DNA from: Diaporthe sp. PMI_573
Lineage: Eukaryota > Ascomycota > Sordariomycetes > Diaporthales > Diaporthaceae
Direction: 5' to 3'
Length of the DNA: 64,000 bases
NCBI GenBank assembly: GCA_021399435.1
Contig: JAJTUP010000040.1
Coordinates: forward strand, 558,001 to 622,000
In this document: one piece after another, positions 53,480 to 63,647 of the stretch
Numbering within the stretch: position 1 is the first letter of the stretch
How the letters are laid out: each line of letters opens with the position of its first letter
Position numbers and translations under genes: made by a program
Notes under the pieces: model-generated
The model's database searches: none
What the model was told of the DNA's origin: nothing
The model's input: only the letters and a program-made list of their open reading frames with translations

Positions 53480-53625
53480 TGGCTAACAATCAAGCTCGAA
53501 CTTGACAATTCTCAATCAAGTTCGACTTCTCGTCAAGTCAAGTTCTCAAGTCAAGTTTAAGGGTTGTCATCAATCAATCAAGTTAAAGGAGTGTCAAGTT
53601 GTCAAGTACTTGATGCCAATAATTA
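53480..53625. repeat. Irregular TCAAGT-rich repeat
   Basis: TCAAGT/TCAAGTT recurs about nine times within 140 bp, with inverted ACTTGA copies, so the stretch can fold back on itself. No gene. Confidence 0.7.
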
Positions 53626-54775
53626 CTTATTTAGGAAGGCTAGGAGAGGATACCCTTGATATCGCTAATTAGCCAATTACATCGCTTAGAACTAATTATC
53701 TAAGCTGCGCAAACTCTAAACCCACCAGAATCGACGTAAATCGCACTGTACGAAACGTAAACAGCTTAGCGCAATGGCCCTATGAGGCGTGTCCCCCTGG
53801 CGAAATGAAATCCTACTCTTTCTCCATCAAATGTCTATCAACAACCCGTCGAATCGACGCGTTATTATGTCGCTACACGCGTTCTGGGGCCCAAGTCGGC
53901 CATCAAGTACTCGAAGCTTATCTACGATGTCTTCTTCAAGGCAATCTACTGACCTAAACGAGCTGCTATTGTCGACCGAGCAAACGTCAGATGTAGAGCA
54001 ACCTCTCCATCGATCTACCTGCCCTCCACACTCTCTCTCGTTCCCAATTGACTGGGGCGTGCTTCGGCGGCACGATGGCACGATTCTCAAGGGTATACAA
54101 TATCGCATACGGGACAAGAGGAGCGTGGGCAGACGAGTCAAGGTCTCATGGATCTATTCATATGGAGCCGAGCTGGAGCATAGTAATATTAGGAGATCTT
54201 GCAACCACGATTGTAGGATTCCATGGAGTGGCTTGATTTGGTGTGCACACAAACGCCTCGCGCTGAGAACTGGTCCTAGGTGTTCCGGAATCGTTATATG
54301 AATCAGTGCTGAACGAGTCCTGAGCAGTAGGTAAAACAATTGCAGTGCGACAAGGGTTTGAAGTGCCCCTATGGTTGTCACCACTAAAGCTGCCATGCAT
54401 GTTTGAATCAAGGGATCCCGCGAGTGACATGATAAAATGTGAAGGACTTGAGTTTTGGAAGGAGGGGTGTATTTCTTCAGCGATTGTTGAATATAGTTAT
54501 TGAATGACAATATGTCCTTAAGGACGACGATTTCTCTGGCTGAAGGTCGACCATGGGTTTTATGTATTATAATTTTCGTGCTCTACCCAAATCCAGGACT
54601 ATTTCTAACAGAAGTCTCTGTGTCTACTCAACTGTCATAACTTGTGTACTTCTGTAAGGACCTAGGGATTTGACAGGTCCAAAGGAATACGACGCAGTAG
54701 TCATGTAGTCGCATATTTAATGTCTCTACTATCCCTGGCGACATTTTCTTGCCCAACCAACAACACGTCTTTTGA
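53626..54775. other. No gene recognised
   Basis: Short frames on both strands (53789-54510) of unconvincing composition. Nothing supported. Confidence 0.45.
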
Positions 54776-55184
54776 CATGTCTCGTTCCCCATCCCCGAGT
54801 GATCAGCTTTTCCGTGAAGCGGAGGAAGGTTGGTATTCCGAGTATTCACGATCATTTGTGTGGCTAAGATGGGCTGATCGATAGTATTCAGCCGCCCGGT
54901 CGGCGCACCAAACCGCGCTTACCCAGGCGACCAGATCTAGCAACAGGCAGTTTAGCAAGGACGATGCTGTCCATCGGATTGTGCAACTCAACCACAGCCT
55001 GAACAAGCAGAAGTCTACTTCATCATGGGTTTCGAGCGCAAACAAGGCCCAAGCCGCGGAAGAGCAGCATACAGGACCTAGCAAGAGCATCGACAGCCTG
55101 CGGATGAAAGGGAATATGGCTGGTAATGACCGCGACGGCAAAGCGGAGGACGAGATCATAGTATGTACAACCTGCCGGCTGTGA
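54776..55184 (+). other. Possible small gene or exon remnants
   Basis: ATG 54776 opens MSRSPSPSDQLFREAEEG and stops at a TAG near 54883. The same frame is then open from there (SAARSAHQTALTQATRSSNR…) to 55184, with a Gln/Lys/Ser-rich hydrophilic sequence ending at a donor-like GTATGT. It may be one gene with a stop or an unrecognised intron. No domain is known. Confidence 0.3.
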
Positions 55185-55310
55185 GCCAGAGCTTCGTCGA
55201 TATGCAAAAGACGTGAATCTTGAGCACTGTGGGCTATGGTTTGGCCATCGTCGGTTGCGAAAAAAAAAAAGAAAAAAAAAAGCCTAGACCAAAACAAGGA
55301 ATCTATTCCG

Positions 55311-55385
55311 TGGCTGTACGTTTGATGGCTGTATGTTTGGTGGCTGTATGTTTGGTGGCTGTATGTTTTGGTGGCTGTATGGCAC
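55311..55385. repeat. Five ~15-bp tandem iterons next to a transposase remnant
   Basis: TGGCTGTATGTTTGG and variants repeat five times, immediately past the 3' end of the minus-strand transposase. Likely the subterminal binding sites of that element. Confidence 0.8.
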
Positions 55386-55393
55386 CAGGGTGA

Positions 55394-55909
55394 CTATTGG
55401 CCCAGATTACCTAGCCGTCTGCGGTAGGCCCTCTTTAGGGAGGAAAAGACTCCGAGATTGAGAGGTTGAAGGACGTGAGAGGAATGAGGAGGCAAATAGA
55501 GCAATAGTGTATTACTCTGAAAGCACTGCCACATAAATTCCGTTGTTGTATGGCTTCCGTGGCCGTCCATAATGAGTAGTCGCTTCTCGGAGGGATCTGT
55601 AGGGGTATTAGGAATGAAGACTTTCTGGAGCCATTCAATAGCCACTTCGTTATTAGTCCATGCATTTGCTGTTGCTGTAAACTTCCAGCCTTTGTATAGA
55701 CCCAAAGCTGTTGGAAACCACTGCTGTTGGACCGTTTTCCCCTTAATGATAACCAATGGACATAGCGACTGGCCAGTTGCTGAGATACACTCTAGAAAAG
55801 AAGTCCATACTCTAATCCCAGAGTCTTTTCTAAACGCTGTACGTGTTGTAGCACTTCCTAGGACTAGACCATTCTGCCCTTGGCCCTCCATTATACCCGC
55901 TTCATCCAT
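55394..55909 (-). pseudogene. DDE (pogo-type) transposase core fragment with lost third Asp
   Basis: 171 codons: MDEAGIMEGQG (first Asp), LFLECI-type strand, WLQKVFIPNT, LLIMDGHGSHTT (second Asp), then LPPHSSHVLQPLNLGVFSSLKRAY. In active relatives the last motif is QPLDLGVFxPLK; here Asp is Asn (GAT to AAT). A stop precedes the MDEAG motif, and both termini of the protein are missing. This is a different subfamily from the copies at 1.7 and 51 kb. Inactive. Confidence 0.85.
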
Positions 55910-56659
55910 ATTTCAACGGTTAGCCGGCTTAATCTCTTTGATATCAAGTAGTTACAACGTACTTGCGCACAAGAAAGCGTCAACAGGCGCCTACATGACA
56001 ACGACGTTCGCACGACTATATGACGGCCACTTTTACTATTTACACGATAGCGTATTCTACGACGCCCATGTCATCACAACGTAATGACCTCTATGTGTCC
56101 CGGCCATCCCGGGGGACCCTGGCCCCAGATATGAAAGGTAGGGGCTACAGCCTGTAGCCCTTTTCCCAGCAAGGCGTAACCTACCCCTGGGGTTCGGCGA
56201 TTCCTTGCTAGTGCAATTTAGTACTTGTGTGTTTAAAAATGCATCAGAGCAACATCAGAACTCTTTTTCCCCTCCTCATTACTGTTCCCGGAACATCGAA
56301 TGCTATTTGCATAGACAATGCTCGATGTAAGTGCGGTTGTGATTGCCGGGTCTAGCATGGTGGTAGGCTCACCGGTCTTGAACTTGTCCTTTGCTGCCCG
56401 GGATGGTTGTCGCCGCCGGCTGACTGATTCAGGACCTTGCGACTTCGAATTTCTTGCAATCTCCTCTTTAAACCACCATTCAGCACACCTGGCAAAACTC
56501 CAAACGCAGTATACATGACCTTTACGAAGGGCAGACGGAGACACCGATTTGAGATACTGTATATTTAAGGAAAAATGGTACCGTATGTATAGTACATTTG
56601 ACTAACCACGAATACATCAGCTCTCATGTTATCGTACCGTACTTTGTTATAGTACTTTA
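55910..56659. other. No gene recognised
   Basis: AT-rich; contains an imperfect palindromic GGGGCTACAGCCTGTAGCCC at about 56141. No coding support. Confidence 0.45.
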
Positions 56660-57130
56660 AATGGCATTAAGGCCGGGAAGCCCGCTCCGACCAAGTCGAC
56701 CTTAAAGGCATTGCCCACGGTCCGGGATCATATCACGGACCAGCTTGGCCCAGGAGGCGATGAGTACCTACCTCGGGAAATCGATGAGGCCGGGGAAAAG
56801 AGGGTCATGCCCAACGGACAGCTACTAAGCAGCCGCGAATATCGCTGTCGAACATTTCTCGTTCCGAACCGAGGAGACAAGCTCTTCATGTGGGCGACCG
56901 AGTGTGCTAGGGTCCTGGGATACCGTGACTCGTATTTGCTTTTCAAGAATAACCGATCTTTGTTCAAGATTATTGCCAACCAGATGGAGAAGGACGACCT
57001 TGTCAGCCAGAAGATTCTCCCTTTCGCGTACAGATCGAGGCAAATAACAATTGTCACTGCACGAAGTATGTTCCGTCAGTTCGGCAGCCGAGTGATTGCA
57101 AAAGTACTCACTCAAGCATTCGCGCGATGA
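56660..57130 (+). pseudogene. Fragment of RSC7/Swp82 chromatin-remodelling subunit gene
   Basis: The plus frame (open from about 56660) reads TLKALPTVRDHITDQLGPGG, REIDEAGEKRVMPNGQLLS, YRCRTFLVPNRGDKLFMWAT, ECARVLGYRDSYLLFKNNRS, then YRSRQITIVTARSMFRQFGSR. This is the core of the fungal RSC7/Npl6-type subunit of RSC and SWI/SNF complexes. The real gene continues IVNGRRVRDDYWE after GSR; here it changes abruptly to AKVLTQAFAR and stops. Both ends are cut. Since RSC7 is conserved and important, an intact copy presumably exists elsewhere and this is a duplicated fragment. Confidence 0.8.
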
Positions 57131-57178
57131 GTATTATCGAGCTTGCACCTATGTACCATTCTACTAATCCGCTTATGG

Positions 57179-57352
57179 CAGTTAGCGGGTTACCTAGATG
57201 ATGTGCCCCTTTTTAGACAGCAAGAGTGCCAGAGACTTGCCATTGTCGGACTAGGCGGAGTCGGCAAGACTCAGGTAGCTCTCCGGTTCGCCTTCTGGGT
57301 CCAGGCCGCGGCATTGAGTCATAAGTTACTCAACACTATCAGTTCGGAGTGA
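57179..57352 (+). pseudogene. NB-ARC/STAND P-loop fragment
   Basis: The frame contains YLDDVPLFRQQECQRLAIVG followed by LGGVGKTQVALRFAFWV. GLGGVGKTQ is the Walker A of NB-ARC-type fungal STAND proteins. The frame ends 20 codons later; no Walker B or repeats are found. A scrap only. Confidence 0.65.
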
Positions 57353-57380
57353 ATATTTGCATAGAGAAAATTAGAAATGT

Positions 57381-57662
57381 TTAGGGCATATCGCAACTCC
57401 GAAGAATTGCTGCCTTCTCAAGAATACGTACCCGATCATTCAAAAGAGTGATCTGATGTGCCATTGCTTGTGCACCCTTGGTAAACTTCTCAACTGCCTC
57501 GAGAATTGGTGGGAGAGCTTCCCTGATGGGTAGATATCCTGCCCTCTTAATGAAACTTGATTGCTGGACAGTTTGTTGAGCATTGGATGGTGTTTGTGAT
57601 TCCCATTTTGATGGCGACACTGGAAGGGATTGTACTGGAGTTTGTAGGCGGCAGAGACCCAA
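57381..57662 (-). pseudogene. Internal fragment of the 1.7-kb-type pogo transposase
   Basis: Minus strand RLQTPVQSLPVSPSKWESQT … VEKFTKGAQAMAHQITLLND is nearly the same as the segment encoded at 3145-3385, with a short altered stretch (RAGYLPIREALPPILEA against GKISAHQGSSPTPIIQA). No inverted ends or DDE core accompany it. Confidence 0.9.
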
Positions 57663-57911
57663 ACAACTGAAGACGGAGAGCAGGTAAGTGTATATTATAT
57701 AGTCACCGCGAGGTGTACAAGTCGGCGGCTCGCTTTGCGGAATACATGACCACGCAGTTCATGAGCCGTTATGAGCATAGCATACTAGAAGACCGCTGGC
57801 CGCTCAAGCTCCCCCTCTTGATGGCGTTGATTTATATTACTTTATATTTATTTCTCATATAAGTGCTGATGAATATGCTTGAAGAGGAGCTCTCTCAATT
57901 ATGCCTCTGTC

Positions 57912-58001
57912 GGCCACGCAATCTACGGCCACGAAATCTACGGCCACGAAATCTACGGCCACGAAATCTACGGCCACGCAATCTACGGCAACAAAATATA
58001 T
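57912..58001. repeat. 15-bp tandem repeat GGCCACGAAATCTAC
   Basis: Five good copies (57912-57986) and one diverged copy, with another partial copy at 58016. Iteron-like, resembling the subterminal arrays of the transposons in this window. Confidence 0.9.
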
Positions 58002-58900
58002 GAAAACGGAACATGCAGCCACGCAATCTAGACAATATAAATCCATATTTTTCAACTAACACGTTCATTTGTAATTGGATTCCTCGGCCAGACCTGATTT
58101 CACCTGTTGCAGAACACTCTTTATCTGGCCTTCATCAAAGCTTTCAGCAGCTGCTCGATTGGCCATGTGCTCGAGATACTTGGATGCTGTCACTACCTCA
58201 TTAGGGTAGGCCTGTAAAGGTTTGCAGGATATACGACTTAATGTGTCGTTCAATATGGAGTGATTCTTACTTTTCAAGCGTCAGCATATCTTTGCCACGT
58301 AGGCCACGATTCACGTACACCATTCCTTCAGCTTCTTCCGAGCATGTTGCTAGAGCAAGTGGTGATGAGCCTATAAGACAAGCCCATCGCTTTGCGTGCC
58401 TCATCCTGCGAAGGATCTCCTTGCGTCCGAGTGACTGCTGGCTATCAAGACATATGTCGACAACAACGCTGGCATTTCTATGCCCAACGGCGGTGTTGAT
58501 TCGTCCGCATCTTCTATCGTTGTGAGCAACGACTCGAAGGGGGATGCATCATGATCACTGTGATGCGAGTTAGGTTTGGCTACGGCTAGAAATACCTATT
58601 TCTCACTCCGGCCCGTCCTCCGCCTCAATATCCGAACATCTTGGAGTCAGATTCATGGTGTTCCCACCTGCTTGCCACCCACCTGCCCAGACGATGGAAT
58701 AATTGACTGGATCCCTCGCTACCGGTGGTTTGGCATTTCTATCGACAGCATAAGTTCCAGTTGATTGATCCATGCACATGCTCAGATTGGACCCCATTGT
58801 AATGTACATTCTAATTTAGCTGTTGCACCTTTACTTGCCAACAAGGCACTCATAGCTACTACCGAGACTGTCAGACTCGATGGGTGGAACAGAAAGATTT
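58002..58900. other. No intact gene; possible ankyrin-like remnant
   Basis: On the minus strand about 58540-58420 reads NTAVGHRNASVVVDICLDSQ, compatible with a degenerate ankyrin repeat. A similar segment is at about 61040-61160 on the plus strand. Otherwise nothing. Confidence 0.35.
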
Positions 58901-60023
58901 TCATGTAGGTCCGGTGAAGGGGAAGTACATGTAGTACGTCGCCATGAAAAAGGACTGATCCCCGGCGATGAAGTCGCCAATGAACGGTGACAGTTTGGCG
59001 AGCTGCTCGTCGGTGAATGCCTCGCGTTTGAACCCCACGGAGTATTCGGGTTGGGGGCGGGTGCCTGTCAAGGGGATCGAGTTGTTCCAGCCCTCATTGA
59101 CGCTCTCGATCAGGGTGTCAAGGTGTGTAGCACCGAACGTGGCAAGACTCTCCGCCGAAGGAACAATAAGCCGAGTGATATCTTGAATGACTCGGGCCTC
59201 ATTTCTGCTATGAATCTTCTGGCAGGTGGATTCGAAAATATCGTCGCGGAATAGTGAGTTATCGAGGATTGTCTGCTGCCTTTCAAGGAGAGTCCCGCAA
59301 AGGGTCTTGCTTGCGCTAGTGATATCTAGGCGGGACTTAACCATGAAACTACCTTTGGTTCCAAGTAGGGTTAGTGCAATGAGCACCCGTAGGTCTTCCT
59401 TCGGGGGTTTCGGGGTTGCCGAGGTAACCGGTGTCTTATTACCCGATGGCGCGCCGGAGCGCGTGGAGACACGTGTTCCCCCTGAGCTTGTTGGGGGCGG
59501 GGTGGTCGCCGCTATGTCCGCCCAGGAGGCTGACCTGCTCGCCGGCTGGGCTCGGGGCTGTCCCGATGGGCCCTCCGCTGGAGAGGACTTGCTCGCCACC
59601 CGCACCGGGGCGTAGACTTGTCCGCCGCTGGCAGCAAACACATGGGTATTGAGGTGCCCTAGCATAGCCGTGACTAGGGCTCGTGCCTCCCGACGATGTT
59701 CCTTCTGGTGTTCACCCGCCCAGGAGGAAACAAAGTTATCCATCGCACTAGCCAGTACTTCAAGAACGTCCTTCTGGAGGGTGGCTCGTCGTACAAGCTC
59801 ACCTAGCTGGGGCGCGAGGGACCGGGCAGCTGTATTGTCGTCTGCGCGCTCCTTCTGGGGGAGGGCGACTCGCGGGGGGGGGCTGGACATCGGTGGTCCT
59901 GGTCCTTTTGGCGCGCGGTAAATTGTTGGGGGTGGGTGGTCCCGGGGGGCGCGTATGCTCGCGCACCGTCTCCTGGGGCTGCCGGGTCGCCTGTGTAGGC
60001 GTTATCGGGGGATCCTCACCCAT
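58901..60023 (-). pseudogene. Tad-like LINE ORF1 fused to a DUF7924-like segment
   Basis: ATG 60023 starts MGEDPPITPTQATRQPQETV. After a run of nine G (59874-59882) the sense frame shifts and continues LPQKERADDNTAARSLAPQL, GELVRRATLQKDVLEVLASA, SRSASWADIAATTPPP and PKPPKEDLRVLIAL. This is the N-terminal half of Tad-clade LINE ORF1 (Gag-like) proteins. From about residue 205 it changes to SFMVKSRLDITSASKTLC, NEARVIQDITRLIVPSAESL and PEYSVGFKREAFTDEQLAKL, ending ATYYMYFPF, which matches fungal proteins with a C-terminal DUF7924 nuclease-like domain; these continue LTCEVKCG where this one stops. A chimera of two fragments, no reverse transcriptase nearby. Confidence 0.65.
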
Positions 60024-60109
60024 TCTGCTGGTGGGCAGGAGGAGAGGTTGAGGCGTTTCCGCGCGGTTCTCGAGGGCTTGTTAAGCAAATGTATGTGGTA
60101 CGCGTGGCG

Positions 60110-60409
60110 GCACTAACACGGGGCGTGCCAAGAGAGTTTTTGTCGGGAAGGTTTTGGTGATGCAGAGGAGGCGGTCCGCAGCGGACCGACCGTGCGACGG
60201 TGTGGAACCTGCGGCAAGCCTGGGCACAATGCGCGCACATGTGAAGAAGATGGAGAATTGTCTGATGTATCTAGCTCTGACTAGTTTTAATTGATTTGAA
60301 TTGATGTGGTGCTGTAATTTGGGTTGTTGTGGTTATAGTCTGGGAAAGTGGCTCGCTCGGTGGGGTGGCTCGCTCGGTGGGGTGGCTCGCTCGGTGGTGT
60401 TTCACGTTA
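60110..60409 (+). mobile_element. 3' fragment of a third pogo variant
   Basis: Starts in transposase C-terminal sequence and keeps one GC palindrome (60172-60188, one base different). It encodes EEAVRSGPTVRRCGTCGKPG with a complete knuckle (CGTCGKPGHNARTC) and ends at TAG 60284. Three 17-bp iterons (GTGGCTCGCTCGGTGGG, 60348-60398) precede the terminus TTTCACGTTA (60409). The iteron sequence differs from those at 1.7 and 19 kb. Confidence 0.85.
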
Positions 60410-61759
60410 TTGCTTTGGCTTCTTGTTGAATTTCGGCCTTTATGATCGGCTGTACACGGGCCTACCCTAGTAGTCGGTTATAGCTCTCTAGGGTTATTCC
60501 AGAAAAAGGAGAGTCACGCTCAACAGGCTCTATAGTCAGTGATTGGGGATTCACATGAGGTGGGGTGCTGACGTTATTCGAGTCGAGGTTTTGGATGGGC
60601 TAACCATGTCGACGACATTCGGAGCCCTCGCGATACGCCACTTCTTGATGAACGTACAAACTCCAATTTCATAGATGTGGTTACCCGCGAAGGCCAAAAC
60701 CGTGACGTTCCGGTACCTAGCACGATTTATGCCCTTTCCGGCTCTGGGACGTACTTTCTGACACTGCGGGCTCACGACATAAAAGAGGTTTAGCTGGCTT
60801 AGGAAACGTGCTCGTGATCGACGTATCAAATCAGGAATCCCATACACCGACGTTGGGTTAAGAGCTTCGAGTTTGAATTTATCTCAGACACACGGTCCAC
60901 GGATGGAGAACTCATTCTGGACGAGTGTAAAAGTTTCGCAGACCTCAAAATCAACTTGCATCTTTTGCGCAGAATAACTGATGCGCGGCTTTGGTTGAGG
61001 ATTGTGGGTCCAACAATATTGTCAAAACCCTACATGTCATTACTAATAATGACAGAAGATGTGGACGGATACACACAGCCGTTGGGCATAGGAATACCAG
61101 CATTGCTGTTGACATATGTCTTGCTTGCCAGCAGAAGTCGCTCACGCGCAAAGAAAGACTCGCAGCAGCAGTTCGTAGTCGTTGCGTAGCTTCCTGGGGC
61201 AGAACGACATCACCTTTGCAAAATACAGTACTTTTTGAAAGTAACTTGCAGATAGCACAATGTCCAGGTGAAAGATGAATCTTCCATGTTGGACTTTTTT
61301 TTAAGACAATGTCTGGCACACTGGACGTTTCTGAGGCCTGGAAATAGATGTATAAATACACTGGAAATTGGTAGTTTTGTTCTTGCACTTCCTTGAAAAT
61401 GATCAAACCCTACTATACTATTGTATCATTAAAATCCAAATTTGACAATGGATACTTCAGAGAAAAATCAGGAGTGGCCGGCATTAACAAGCCTGGCCGG
61501 TGATGAACTCTGGAATGGTAAATATGAGCAAGACTTTTCTTATCTCCTTACCCAGCAGCCTCCGCCGCCTGAATCTTCCCATATGTTTCCGAATCTGTAT
61601 TGCATTACCATTTGTTGCCTTCACAATTCTCCTCCGCTCTCACCTCAGCCAATCAAGTGCCTCACTGAGCTATCATCTCTAGTAATCCTCGTCTGTTGAC
61701 AGGCGGGCTGCCATCAACAGAGCTCAAGGCTGACCTTTGAACACAGGAGTACGTCAGAC
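60410..61759. other. No intact gene; degenerate repeat-protein remnant possible
   Basis: Plus frames around 60866-61040 (DECKSFADLKINLHLLRRIT, DARLWLRIVGPTIL) and 61040-61160 (IHTAVGHRNTSIAVDICLA) look like pieces of an old coding sequence. The second matches the remnant at 58.4 kb. ATG 61448 opens a short frame (MDTSEKNQEWPALTSLAGDE) of unknown meaning. Confidence 0.35.
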
Positions 61760-63647
61760 ATGGCCAGACCTTGGGGCAACAAGGCGTGTTTGTTGCCCGG
61801 GGAAGTTACCATTGATAACGAGGACAATGGTTACGATGGCAACTTGATCTTTCCAACACATCCCGTGAGCGATATTTGCATTGGCGATATGACGATGAAT
61901 AATGGCACTCAGGATGAGATTGTTGTTCGTTTTGCCAACAACGATGGCGAGCCAAAGGAGGAGGCCCTGCCGCTCTTTGTGAGAAGGGGGATTCTGCTAT
62001 CATTGATGACCGGGTTGACAAACTTTACACTCTGACCTCCGCGTACCCCAAGCGTAAGCGGTCTGATGCATTCGGTGATCCCGCCAAGGACAATACGAAC
62101 GAGAGCTTGGTCGCCGATGAATCCGACGATGAGGCTTCTTCTGCTCCAGGCCGCCCTGCGACAGCAGCTAGGTCGGCCAAGGGCACCCACACAACTCACA
62201 GCCGCCCTAGCGCCAAGGGTGTGATTATTGGTTACTGGCGCGAGTCTACGGCGCCTGGTGAAGACAAGCACATTGTTAAGGGGTTTATCGACACCCTAGA
62301 CCGCCTTCGCATACATGCTCAGCCCTGCAATCGGGAAGGCAAGGATGTAACCGCCCTCTACCCTCTGAATCTTGGACCCGGTGGCGGCTGGATCACCTTC
62401 GAGAAAATCGTCTTCGACAACCACCTTGTACGTCTCGACCAGGCCCAGGTCAAGGAGTATGTCAAGATCCGATCGGGCATGAAGGACGTCGGTAAAGACA
62501 GCAGTGCGAATGACAAAGTTGCTGTCCAGCAAGCCATCAAAAATTGCACGAACAAGAGGCTGCAGAGACAAGTTTATCAGCTGCAGCAAATAGCCTATGG
62601 CGTCGACATCCCTGATCACGCCCTTCAACACCCTCAGAAGCGTCGCCGCAATGGCGCCACGTCCTCTGCGAATCCGACTCACGCTGCGAAGGCTGCCCCA
62701 GCTACGTCACAGCCCAAAGTAGCTGATCTTCACGGAACTCGGCCCACCAAGGTCCTCCTTGGTTTCTGGAAGGGCTCGTCCGAGAGGGATGACAAGGACA
62801 AACATGCTGTATTTGGAATCATTAGCACGAACGACAAGTTTCGCGTCAAGCTTGGCCGCGAGACTCGCGATGGCCGACCGCTGCAGAGCAACTTCCCATC
62901 GGGCGCGGGCACGCTGTGGCTCTCATCTGACAAATACCAGATCGAATGGAACTCAAAGAGTACTGTCGTGTGCGCCAGCACCAGCTGGGCCGCGGAGAGC
63001 GGCCCGAGGACCAGGATGACAATCGGGAGTTCGCCATCAATCAAGCGCGCAGACGCGTTGCTGTGGGCTTCATCAAGCCTGAGCCTAGAAAAGACCCCGT
63101 ACTTTCCAGTGTCAACCGCAGTCTTGGCGAAGGCTCTCACACTGATATCGGCCTCGAACAAGGGACACACACTCGCAAGACCCGTCAGGCCCGCGCTCGG
63201 TATTCACGTCCTTATACTGTGCCCGATCACGCCCGTCAGCTCACGCAGCCTCCCACAGTCCGCGCCGCCAATCGTTCCAGTAGTGTCCATTTCCGCATCA
63301 ATGACCTGGCCGTTGATGCTGTTGCCCACGTTGAGGCCAGGCAAACCAAGAACGATCAGCGCGAGGCTGCCAGACTTCCTCGCCAGTGCACGCAGGGAGA
63401 CGCGGATGGGGACGCCAGCGGGCAGTCTTTTGTGCAACACAACGCCTCCCGGCCAAACCGCGTCTGGGCTGATCAGGACGCCAATCGATTGCGAGACAGC
63501 AACGATGACAATAAGATCCACATGGGCATCAAATACGAGCGTAAGCAGACCGGCCCCTGCGAGGGCAAGCTTGTCTCTCTTCAAGTTCGTTTGCACTCTG
63601 GTCGTCAGCTTCGGTCCGACTCTCCTCCGAATCAGACATTCTTATAG
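61760..63647 (+). pseudogene. Unrecognised protein with two copies of an ~85-residue module; two frameshifts
   Basis: ATG 61760 opens MARPWGNKACLLPGEVTIDN. One-base breaks near 61980 (then EKGDSAIIDDRVDKLYTLTS) and near 62945 separate three frames which together read as one protein of about 620 residues. Module 1 (KGVIIGYWRESTAPGEDKHI … AQVKEYVKIR, about 62215-62475) and module 2 (TKVLLGFWKGSSERDDKDKH … ELKEYCRVRQ, about 62750-62980) share G.W..S……KH.V.G.I.T.D..R……..R.G……P…G……K and …KEY..R. The second break lies inside module 2, and alignment to module 1 supports it as a lesion rather than an intron. Acidic and basic clusters (RKRSD, KRRRNG) flank module 1. I know no family. The tail is Arg/Gln-rich and hydrophilic. 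Confidence 0.55.

Noticed and set aside
57912..58001. Possible CRISPR-like array of 15-bp repeats
   Set aside because: Repeats are directly adjacent with no spacers, and the genome is fungal; this is a simple tandem array.
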